From contig CAMFIX010000249.1 of the NCBI GenBank assembly GCA_945952425.1, forward strand, positions 1-5,100: a stretch of 5,100 bases of DNA, in the 5' to 3' direction. Shown one piece after another: positions 1 through 5,100 of this stretch. Numbering within the stretch: position 1 is the stretch's first letter; each line of letters opens with the position of its first letter. The notes beneath the pieces are model-generated. The model made no database searches and was not told the DNA's origin. It saw only the letters and a program-made list of their open reading frames with translations. The DNA comes from an uncultured Pseudorhodobacter sp. (GTDB taxonomy: Bacteria > Pseudomonadota > Alphaproteobacteria > Rhodobacterales > Rhodobacteraceae). Both the position numbers and the translations under genes were made by a program.

Positions 1-1049
1 CCGTCAGCGTCATCATGCGCGCGCTGGAGCAGGACGGGCTTCTGCAGCGGGGAGAGCCGGTACGGGGTCGCATCGGCCAGCCCTCGGTGCCGATGTCGCT
101 GGCGGCGGACGGGGCCTTCTTCCTGGGGCTGAAGATCGGGCGGCGCTCGGCCGATCTGGTGCTGGTCGATTTCCTGGGCCAGGTGCGCGGCACGCATCGG
201 CGCATCTATCGCTATCCGACACCGCAGGCGGTGGTGGGCTTCGTCGCGGGGGCGCTGCCGGGGCTCTTGTCGCTTCTGCCGGTTGAGCTGCGGGGGCGGG
301 TCGCGGGGCTTGGCGTCGCGATGCCCTTCCAGCTGTGGAGCTGGGTCGAGGCGCTCGGCGCGCCGCAATCCGAGATGGACGCCTGGCGCGACGTCGATAT
401 GCGCGCCGCGCTGGCCGAGGTCACCGGCATGGCGGTCTATGTGCAGAACGACGCGACCTCGGCCTGCGGGGCCGAACTGGTCTTCGGCGCCGGGGATCGG
501 CCGCGCGACTTCCTTTACCTGTATTTCGGCACATTCATCGGCGGCGGGCTGGTGCTGAACGGGCAACTGCGGCTGGGCCCCACCGGCAATGCGGCGGGGG
601 TGGGGCCGATGCCCGTCCCGGGACCGGATGGCCAGATGCGGCGGCTCTTCGACTGCGCCTCGCTGTCGGTTCTGGCCGGGATGATGGAGGCCGATGGCCA
701 GCCTAGCGACCATATCTGGGAGCAGACCGAGGCCTGGCATGTCTCGGACGCGGTCTTCGAGGCCTGGGTCGCGATGGCGGCCGAGGGGCTGGCCTGCGTG
801 ATCCTGTCGGCCACCACGCTCCTGGAGCTCGACACGGTGATGATCGACGGCTGGATGCCGGACTGGGTGCGCCAAAGGGTGGTGGCGGCCACGCGCGAGG
901 CTTTCCTGCGGCTGGACCTTTCGGGCATCCTGCCGCCGAGCCTGCGGGAAGGCAGCCTCGGCCCCACCGCCCGCGCCCTCGGCGCCGCCGCAATCCCGCT
1001 GTCGCAACGCTATATGATCGACCACAACGTCGCAGCGCGCGAGGCCTGA
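1..1049 (+). CDS. ROK family transcriptional regulator, 5'-truncated by window edge
   Basis: Likely a cytoplasmic DNA-binding regulator with a C-terminal ROK (repressor/ORF/kinase) sugar-sensing domain. The frame is open from base 3 to the TGA at 1047-1049 (348 visible residues). The first visible residues (VSVIMRALEQDGLL) look like the end of a winged-helix recognition helix, and the following RGRIGQPSVP resembles the wing turn of ROK regulators, so some 40-55 N-terminal residues lie before the window. The ATG at 15 is internal and has no Shine-Dalgarno. Counting from that Met: degenerate phosphate-1 motif GLKIGRRSADLVLVD at 38-52 (Lys where kinases have Asp); VQNDATSACGAE at 143-154, matching the ROK NDA motif; YFGTFIGGGLVLNG at 170-183 followed by GPTGNAAGVGPMPV at 188-201. 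The GH...CxCGxxGCxE zinc site that normally follows is absent. It converges on the transporter operon and is a candidate regulator of it, but no operator is visible here. Family assignment is firm; ligand and target are unknown. Confidence 0.9.
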   Translation, partial: VSVIMRALEQDGLLQRGEPVRGRIGQPSVPMSLAADGAFFLGLKIGRRSADLVLVDFLGQVRGTHRRIYRYPTPQAVVGFVAGALPGLLSLLPVELRGRVAGLGVAMPFQLWSWVEALGAPQSEMDAWRDVDMRAALAEVTGMAVYVQNDATSACGAELVFGAGDRPRDFLYLYFGTFIGGGLVLNGQLRLGPTGNAAGVGPMPVPGPDGQMRRLFDCASLSVLAGMMEADGQPSDHIWEQTEAWHVSDAVFEAWVAMAAEGLACVILSATTLLELDTVMIDGWMPDWVRQRVVAATREAFLRLDLSGILPPSLREGSLGPTARALGAAAIPLSQRYMIDHNVAAREA

Positions 1050-1055
1050 GGCCTC
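1041..1055. terminator. Short perfect inverted repeat at the convergent gene ends
   Basis: GAGGCC and GGCCTC form a 6-bp perfect stem around a 3-base loop that is the TGA stop codon of the ROK gene. The right arm also covers two bases of the TGA stop of the opposing phosphodiesterase gene (1056-1054). The symmetric position between convergent genes would suit a small bidirectional terminator, but the stem is short and there is no T-tract on either side, so termination is only a possibility. Confidence 0.3.
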
Positions 1056-1884
1056 AAGTCAGGAAGGGAGCCCCGGTCATCGTCGCAGGCACCGGCACCC
1101 CCAGCCGCCCCAGGATCGTCGGCGCCAACTGCAGCTGGTCCAGCAGCACATCCCTGCCGGGCCCCGTCCCCGCCCCGAAATAGTAGAGCGCGAAATCACG
1201 CTGGTCCTCGGTCGTCCCGCCATGATGGCCGCGCGCATCTTGGCCATGGTCGGCGGTCACGATCACCTCGTACCCCGCCGCCCGCCAGCGCGGGATGAAG
1301 CCCGCCAGCTGCTCGTCGATCCGGTAACAGGCGTCGTCCATCTCGGCGCAGTCGTGATAGAACCGATGCCCCAGGCTGTCGAGCGTGCAAGAGTGCAGGA
1401 TGCCGTAGTCGATCCCCTTGCGCTCGGCCAGCAGGGTCAGCGTGGCAAACAGGTCCGGATCGGCGGGCGTCGCCTGGTTATAGCCGCTGTCGCCCGTCAT
1501 CGTATGGAACCGCCCATGGGTGATCGGCCCACCCGGCTCGTCATATTCCAGGTCGGCGACCGGATCGAAAGGATAGCGGTTGAAGAACTCGCTCCAGAAG
1601 GAATGCGTCACCGCCCCGGTCTTCAGCCCGGCCCCAGAGGCCGCCGAAAACACATCCGGAAACTCCAGCCGCCGCCGCGTCGCATTGCCCCAGATGCCAT
1701 GCACCGGCGGCGAAAGCCCCGTGTGGATCGAGGCATAACAAGTCCCCGAGGTCGAAGGCAAAACCGCCCGCATCCGCCAGACCCGCGCCTCCCCGCTCGC
1801 CACCCAGCCCTCCAGGTTGCCGAACAGCCGCCGCCAGTTCCGCCAGGGCACCCCATCCAGAATGATCAGCAACAGCTTCGGCAT
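1054..1884 (-). CDS. Alkaline phosphatase superfamily protein (type I phosphodiesterase/nucleotide pyrophosphatase-like)
   Basis: Predicted two-metal hydrolase of phosphate mono- or diesters, 276 residues from ATG 1884. Visible landmarks: first metal Asp10 in LLLIILDG; nucleophile region LPSTSGTCYASIHTG at 42-56, where Ser46 aligns with the usual Thr/Ser nucleophile; GLSPPVHGI after it; LDSLGH at 168-173 giving Asp169 and His173; TADHG at 210-214 giving Asp212 and His213; and GHHGG at 219-223 giving a further His ligand (His220 or His221). The metal set therefore looks complete. At 276 residues it is compact, with little room for the large cap domain of classical NPPs. The hydrophobic N-terminus is the first beta strand, not a signal peptide, so it should be cytoplasmic. 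An in-frame GTG at 1923 would add 13 residues, but ATG 1884 has GGGGGAGGG 4 bases upstream and starts exactly at the fold. It is the last gene of the ABC importer operon and probably acts on the imported substrate, which is not identifiable here. Superfamily firm, specificity unknown. Confidence 0.88.
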   Translation of the reverse strand: MPKLLLIILDGVPWRNWRRLFGNLEGWVASGEARVWRMRAVLPSTSGTCYASIHTGLSPPVHGIWGNATRRRLEFPDVFSAASGAGLKTGAVTHSFWSEFFNRYPFDPVADLEYDEPGGPITHGRFHTMTGDSGYNQATPADPDLFATLTLLAERKGIDYGILHSCTLDSLGHRFYHDCAEMDDACYRIDEQLAGFIPRWRAAGYEVIVTADHGQDARGHHGGTTEDQRDFALYYFGAGTGPGRDVLLDQLQLAPTILGRLGVPVPATMTGAPFLT

Positions 1885-1888
1885 CAGA

Positions 1889-1897
1889 CCCTCCCCC
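1889..1897 (-). promoter_or_regulatory. Shine-Dalgarno that decides the phosphodiesterase start
   Basis: On the - strand this reads GGGGGAGGG and ends 4 bases before the ATG at 1884. The GGAGG core supports that ATG over the GTG at 1923 and the ATG at 1899, which lies at the edge of this motif. Spacing is slightly short but acceptable. Confidence 0.6.
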
Positions 1898-1931
1898 ATT
1901 TCATTGGTCCATAAATATCCCACGGAGGGGT

Positions 1932-1956
1932 CCGGGGAGGTGTGAAACCTCCCCGG
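1932..1956 (-). terminator. Strong GC-rich hairpin downstream of the ATPase gene
   Basis: A perfect 10-bp inverted repeat, CCGGGGAGGT (1932-1941) and ACCTCCCCGG (1947-1956), closes a 5-base loop. In transcript direction it begins 6 bases after the ATPase stop codon (1965-1963). The - strand sequence after it continues ACCCCTCCGTGGG and not a T-run; a short AT-rich patch (GATATTTAT) comes about 13 bases later. It may be an imperfect intrinsic terminator, a partial attenuator lowering expression of the phosphodiesterase, or a stabiliser of the 3' end of the transporter mRNA. No convincing promoter follows it, which favours read-through into the last gene. Confidence 0.5.
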
Positions 1957-1962
1957 CGCGCG

Positions 1963-3594
1963 TCAGTTGCCCGCGCTTTCCATCCTGCGCCGCCCCAGCA
2001 CTTCCTCCAGCCAGCCCAGCCGCATCTCGGGCACGGAACTCAGCAAAAGGTCGGTGTAGTCGTCAAACGGCGGAGCCAGCACGTCGGATTTCTGGCCATA
2101 GCGCACCACCTCGCCGCGATACATCACTGCGATCTTGTCGGCGATGGCGCGCACCGTCGCCAGATCGTGGGTGATGAAGAGATAGGCCACCCCCTCCTGC
2201 GCTTGCAGGGACAAAAGCAGCTTCAGGATGCCGTCGGCCACCAGCGGGTCCAAGGCCGAGGTCACCTCGTCGCAGATAATCAGCTTGGGTTTCGCCGCCA
2301 GCGCCCGCGCGATGCAGACGCGCTGCTTTTGGCCGCCTGAAAGCTCGGCCGGATAGCGCTCGGCAAAGCCCTTGCCCATCTCGATCTGGTCGAGCAGCTC
2401 GGCCACTTTCCGCGCCTTCTCCGCCCCTTTCAGGCCGAAATAGAACTCCAGGGGCCGACCGATGATCGTGCCGACCGTCTGGCGCGGGTTCATCGCGGTA
2501 TCGGCCATCTGGTAGATCATCTGCAGCTCGCGCAGGTCGTCGCGCGTCCGCCCCGCGAGGTCGGCCGACAGCTTCCGCCCCGCGAAGGTGATCCCCCCCG
2601 ACCCCGGCGGCAAAAGCCCGGTGATCGCGCGCGCCAGGGTCGACTTGCCCGAGCCCGATTCCCCCACGATGGCCAGGGTCTGCCCCGGCGCCACATCGAC
2701 CGTCACCTTCTTCAGCACGTCGAAATTGGTGCCCCGATAGCGCGCCGTCACCGCATCGACCTTCAGGATCGGCGCGGCGGGAGGCTTCTCCTCATGGGCG
2801 ATCTCGCGCACCGAGACCAGGGCCTGGGTATAGGCCTGCCCCGGGCGGTTGATGATCTGGTCGGTCGGCCCGTATTCGACCGTCTTGCCATGGCGCAGCA
2901 CCATGATGTCATCGGCCACCTGCGCCACCACCGCAAGGTCATGGGTGATGTAGATCGCAGCGACGCCTTGATCGTGGATCGCCTCCTTGATCGCGGCCAG
3001 CACGTCTATCTGGGTGGTGACGTCCAGCGCCGTCGTCGGCTCGTCGAAGATCACCAGATCGGGCTTGGGGCAGAGCGCCATCGCCGTCATCGCCCGCTGC
3101 AGCTGCCCGCCCGAGACTTGGTGGGGGTAGCGCCCCCCGAAGGTCTCGGGCTTGGGCAGGCCGAGCTTGCGGAACAGCTCCACCGCCCGGGCCTCGGCCT
3201 CGGGCCGGGTCATGACCTTGTGCAGAAGCGAGGTTTCGATCACCTGCTCCATCAGCTTTTTCGCCGGGTTGAAGGCGGCAGCGGCGGATTGGGCGACGTA
3301 AGTCACCTCTTTGCCGCGCAGGGCGCGCAGGTCTGACGGCCCCGCCCCGCGGATGTTGCGCCCGTTCAGCAGCACCTCGCCCCCGGTCAGCCGCACCCCG
3401 CCGCGACCGAAGGCCATGGCGGCCAGCCCGATGGTCGATTTCCCTGCGCCGCTCTCGCCGATCAGCCCCAGCACGCGGCCCTTCTGCAGGCTGACCGAGA
3501 CGTCATCGACCAGGATCACCCTCCGCGGCTTTTCGCCCGGCGGGTAAGAGGTCGCCTCGATCTTCAGGTTGCGGATGTCCAGAAGGTCAGCCAT
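1963..3594 (-). CDS. Fused double-ATPase subunit of a dipeptide/oligopeptide-type ABC importer (DppD-DppF-like)
   Basis: Cytoplasmic ATPase that powers the adjacent permeases; one 543-residue chain holds both nucleotide-binding domains, usually separate as DppD and DppF. NBD1: Walker A GESGAGKST at 46-54, Q-loop Gln102, signature VSGGQLQR at 160-167, Walker B LVIFDEP with Asp184-Glu185, switch His218. NBD2: Walker A GESGSGKST at 311-319, Q-loop Gln362, signature LSGGQKQR at 418-425, Walker B LIICDE with Asp442-Glu443, switch His476. Both sites therefore look catalytically complete. The regions after each NBD (around 251-262 and 509-522) keep the AYTQAL/DYTDLL core of the oligopeptide C-terminal extension but not its HPYT. 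The ATG at 3594 overlaps the end of the upstream permease by 8 bp (ATGGCTGA) and has AAAGGAGG 5 bases upstream, so the two are probably translationally coupled. Similar fused subunits occur in GsiA-like systems; substrate cannot be told from the ATPase. Confidence 0.96.
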   Translation of the reverse strand: MADLLDIRNLKIEATSYPPGEKPRRVILVDDVSVSLQKGRVLGLIGESGAGKSTIGLAAMAFGRGGVRLTGGEVLLNGRNIRGAGPSDLRALRGKEVTYVAQSAAAAFNPAKKLMEQVIETSLLHKVMTRPEAEARAVELFRKLGLPKPETFGGRYPHQVSGGQLQRAMTAMALCPKPDLVIFDEPTTALDVTTQIDVLAAIKEAIHDQGVAAIYITHDLAVVAQVADDIMVLRHGKTVEYGPTDQIINRPGQAYTQALVSVREIAHEEKPPAAPILKVDAVTARYRGTNFDVLKKVTVDVAPGQTLAIVGESGSGKSTLARAITGLLPPGSGGITFAGRKLSADLAGRTRDDLRELQMIYQMADTAMNPRQTVGTIIGRPLEFYFGLKGAEKARKVAELLDQIEMGKGFAERYPAELSGGQKQRVCIARALAAKPKLIICDEVTSALDPLVADGILKLLLSLQAQEGVAYLFITHDLATVRAIADKIAVMYRGEVVRYGQKSDVLAPPFDDYTDLLLSSVPEMRLGWLEEVLGRRRMESAGN

Positions 3595-4402
3595 TGCGGC
3601 CTCCTTTGAGTGAGGTCGTGCGGGACAGCACCCAATCCGCCACCAGGTTCACCGCAATCGCCAGGACCGCAATGGCCAGCGCCGGCACAAGGGCGGCGGA
3701 TTTGCCATAGACCAGCCCGTCCTTGTTCTCGCGCACCATACCGCCCCAATCCGCCAGAGGCGGCTGGATGCCGAGGCCGAGGAACGAAAGCGTCGAGATG
3801 AACAGCACCGCAAAGATGAAGCGCATGCCGAATTCGGCGACCAGGGGCGACATGGCATTGGGCAGGATCTCGCGGAAGATGATCCAGATCTGACCCTCGC
3901 CGCGCAGCCTTGCGGCCTCGACGTAATCCATCACGGCGATATCGGCGGCGACCGCGCGCGACAGGCGGAAGACGCGGGTGGAATCCAGGATGCCCATCAC
4001 CAGGATCAGGGTCGACAGGGTCAAGGGCAGCACCGACAGCACGACCAAAGCCACGATCAGCGAGGGGACCGCCATCATGATATCGACGATGCGCGACAGC
4101 AAAGTGTCGACCCAGCCGCCCCGCACCACCGCCAGGAACCCGAAGAACGCCCCCATCGAAAAGGCCAGCGCCGAGGAGGCCAAAGCCACGAAGATCGTGA
4201 CCTGCCCGCCGTAAAGCAGTCGCGACAGGATGTCCCGGCCGATCGTGTCGGTGCCGAACCAGAAGGCGGCAGAGGGGCTCTCCCACACTTTGCCGACCGT
4301 ATCGTTCAGCCCGCAAGGCGCGATCAGCGGAGCGAAGACGGCAGAGAGGACCATCAAAGTCAGGACGGTCAGGCCCAGGAGCGCCGAAAAGGGTATTCTC
4401 AT
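3587..4402 (-). CDS. ABC transporter permease, DppC/OppC-like
   Basis: Inner-membrane permease, 271 residues, one half of the channel of an Opp/Dpp-class importer. The N-terminus has a first membrane helix at about 8-28, then the family-typical FGTDTIGRDILSRLLYGG at 49-66 just before the core domain. Further hydrophobic helices lie at about 69-93, 108-127, 128-141, 193-212 and 236-258. The EAA loop that docks on the ATPase runs from 162 to 182 (EAARLRGEG through REILPN). The ILGLGI-type segment SFLGLGIQPPLADWGGM at 206-222 is typical of DppC proteins. Its ATG at 4402 overlaps the DppB-like stop in ATGA, with GAGG (4414-4411) 8 bases upstream as a modest ribosome site. Full length and intact. 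The family is certain; the substrate could be peptide, nickel, sugar-derived or other, as this class is broad. Confidence 0.96.
   Translation of the reverse strand: MRIPFSALLGLTVLTLMVLSAVFAPLIAPCGLNDTVGKVWESPSAAFWFGTDTIGRDILSRLLYGGQVTIFVALASSALAFSMGAFFGFLAVVRGGWVDTLLSRIVDIMMAVPSLIVALVVLSVLPLTLSTLILVMGILDSTRVFRLSRAVAADIAVMDYVEAARLRGEGQIWIIFREILPNAMSPLVAEFGMRFIFAVLFISTLSFLGLGIQPPLADWGGMVRENKDGLVYGKSAALVPALAIAVLAIAVNLVADWVLSRTTSLKGGRNG
3600..3607 (-). promoter_or_regulatory. Strong Shine-Dalgarno for the double-ATPase gene
   Basis: On the - strand this reads AAAGGAGG, near the consensus, and lies 5 bases before the ATG at 3594. It sits inside the last codons of the DppC-like gene, so ATPase translation can start independently as well as by coupling. 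This is the strongest ribosome site in the window. Confidence 0.75.
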
Positions 4403-5100
4403 TTCGGATGCCTCAGCCTTGGGTTCGCGACGATGCCCACGACATCGGCCAGGATGTTCAGCCCGATATAGACCGCGGCAAAGACGATGCCGACGGCCTG
4501 CACCACGGGCAGATCGCGCTTGGTCACATGGTCCACCAGGTATTGCCCCAGCGCGTTATAGGAAAACACCACCTCGACCACGACGACGCCGACCACCAGG
4601 TAAGCCAGATTGATCACCACGACCGAGACGATGGGCGCGATGGCATTCGGCAGCGCATGGCGCCAGATGACCTGCATCGGGGAAAGACCCTTCAGCTCGG
4701 CGGTCTCGATGTAAGGAGACTGCATGACGTTCAGGATCGCCGCGCGGGTCATCCGCATCATATGGGCCAGCACCACCATGACCAGCACGATGACCGGCAG
4801 GGCCACGGCATGAAGGCGGTCCAGGAAGCTCATGCCGGGGAAGACCATCGAGACCGGCTGCAGGATCGGGATCACCTGGGTCAGAAGGAAAATCACGAAA
4901 TAGGCCGCGACGAATTCCGGCAGCGAGATCGTCGCCAGCGTCACGCCCGAGATCAGCTTGTCCGGCCAGCGCCCGTTATAACGCGCGGCCAAAAGCCCCA
5001 GCCCGATGGCAAAGGGGACTGATGTCGCCCCGGCGCAGGCCGCCAGGAACAGGGTCTTGCCGAGCCTCTGCGCGATGGCCGGGACGGTATCTACCGTGTT
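4399..5100 (-). CDS. ABC transporter permease, DppB/OppB-like, N-terminus beyond window edge
   Basis: Inner-membrane permease, partner of the DppC-like protein in an Opp/Dpp-class importer. The frame is open from base 5100 to the TGA at 4401-4399 (233 visible residues). Its first residues (VPAIAQRLGKTLFLAACAG) match the start of the DppB core domain, so roughly 80-100 N-terminal residues, with the first membrane helix, lie past the right edge. The TTG at 4992 is internal: homologous sequence continues upstream of it. Counting from base 5100, hydrophobic helices lie at about 17-38, 52-80, 98-116, 153-179 and 201-225. The EAA coupling loop is IETAELKGLSPMQVIWRHAL at 131-150, followed by PN. The C-terminus DLPVVQAVGIVFAAVYIGLN and then ADVVGIVANPRLR is typical of DppB. 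The solute-binding protein is expected further upstream, as is common for this operon type. Confidence 0.95.
   Translation of the reverse strand, partial: NTVDTVPAIAQRLGKTLFLAACAGATSVPFAIGLGLLAARYNGRWPDKLISGVTLATISLPEFVAAYFVIFLLTQVIPILQPVSMVFPGMSFLDRLHAVALPVIVLVMVVLAHMMRMTRAAILNVMQSPYIETAELKGLSPMQVIWRHALPNAIAPIVSVVVINLAYLVVGVVVVEVVFSYNALGQYLVDHVTKRDLPVVQAVGIVFAAVYIGLNILADVVGIVANPRLRHPK

Noticed and set aside
15..17. ATG at 15 as the true start of the ROK gene
   Set aside because: The frame is open upstream to the window edge, the upstream residues continue the winged-helix pattern, and no Shine-Dalgarno precedes it.
1222..1914. 230-codon open frame on the + strand opposite the phosphodiesterase
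   Set aside because: It is antisense to a gene with a complete active site; its translation is Arg/Pro/His-rich low complexity typical of high-GC shadows, with no family resemblance.
1885..1923. Longer phosphodiesterase starting at GTG 1923
   Set aside because: The extra 13 residues fall outside the conserved fold and come from intergenic-looking sequence, and ATG 1884 has a clear purine-rich ribosome site.
1885..1962. Independent promoter for the phosphodiesterase in the 78-bp gap
   Set aside because: The AT-rich GATATTTAT could pass as a -10 box, but there is no plausible -35 at the proper spacing.
2794..3336. 180-codon open frame on the + strand opposite the ATPase gene
   Set aside because: Antisense shadow of a strongly conserved NBD; the translation is rich in Gly, His, Arg and Asp and shows no domain.
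3564..4316. 250-codon frame on the same strand overlapping the DppC-like gene
   Set aside because: It is an out-of-frame reading of the permease gene, Arg/Gly-rich and without membrane helices, while the other frame gives an intact DppC.
4990..4992. TTG at 4992 as start of the DppB-like permease
   Set aside because: The same frame continues without stop to base 5100 and encodes recognisable DppB sequence, so the gene is cut by the window edge and does not start there.
4408..5022. 204-codon His/Asp/Gln-rich open frame on the + strand opposite the DppB-like gene
   Set aside because: This composition is what the reverse complement of hydrophobic membrane-protein codons gives; there is no ribosome site or recognisable motif.

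Overview
The window is a dense, GC-rich stretch of bacterial chromosome or large replicon. Codon usage, protein style and gene arrangement suggest an alphaproteobacterium, probably of the Rhodobacteraceae type (Paracoccus/Rhodobacter relatives). This placement is an inference from style; there is no rRNA or other phylogenetic marker here. Nearly every base is coding, and all five genes read through without frameshifts. No tRNA, rRNA, CRISPR array, transposase or other mobile element was seen.

Layout. On the + strand, 1-1049 holds the 3' part of a ROK-family transcriptional regulator whose DNA-binding N-terminus lies mostly before the window. Its stop codon lies 4 bp from the stop codon of a convergent operon that fills the rest of the window on the - strand. 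In transcription order (right to left) this operon has: a DppB-type permease (5100 down to 4399, N-terminus beyond the right edge); a DppC-type permease (4402-3587, 4-bp ATGA overlap); a fused double-ATPase subunit equivalent to DppD+DppF in one chain (3594-1963, 8-bp overlap with its own strong Shine-Dalgarno); and, after a 78-bp gap with a perfect 10-bp hairpin, a compact cytoplasmic alkaline-phosphatase-superfamily phosphodiesterase/phosphatase (1884-1054). The solute-binding protein and the operon promoter are not in view and are probably beyond the right edge.

How the genes may work together. The permease pair and double ATPase form an ABC importer of the dipeptide/oligopeptide/nickel (Opp/Dpp) class. 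The last gene is a metal-dependent hydrolase with no signal peptide, so it would act on an imported compound. The adjacent ROK protein has lost the ROK zinc site and the canonical phosphate-binding Asp, so it is probably a ligand-sensing regulator and not a kinase; ROK regulators usually sense sugars or sugar derivatives. Together this suggests uptake and cleavage of a phosphorylated or phosphodiester-linked, possibly sugar-containing compound rather than plain peptide uptake. This hypothesis rests on gene context only.

The only non-coding stretch of note is 1885-1962, with the hairpin, a Shine-Dalgarno and complementary pyrimidine tracts that might affect expression of the last gene. No gene-free stretch exceeds 300 bases.
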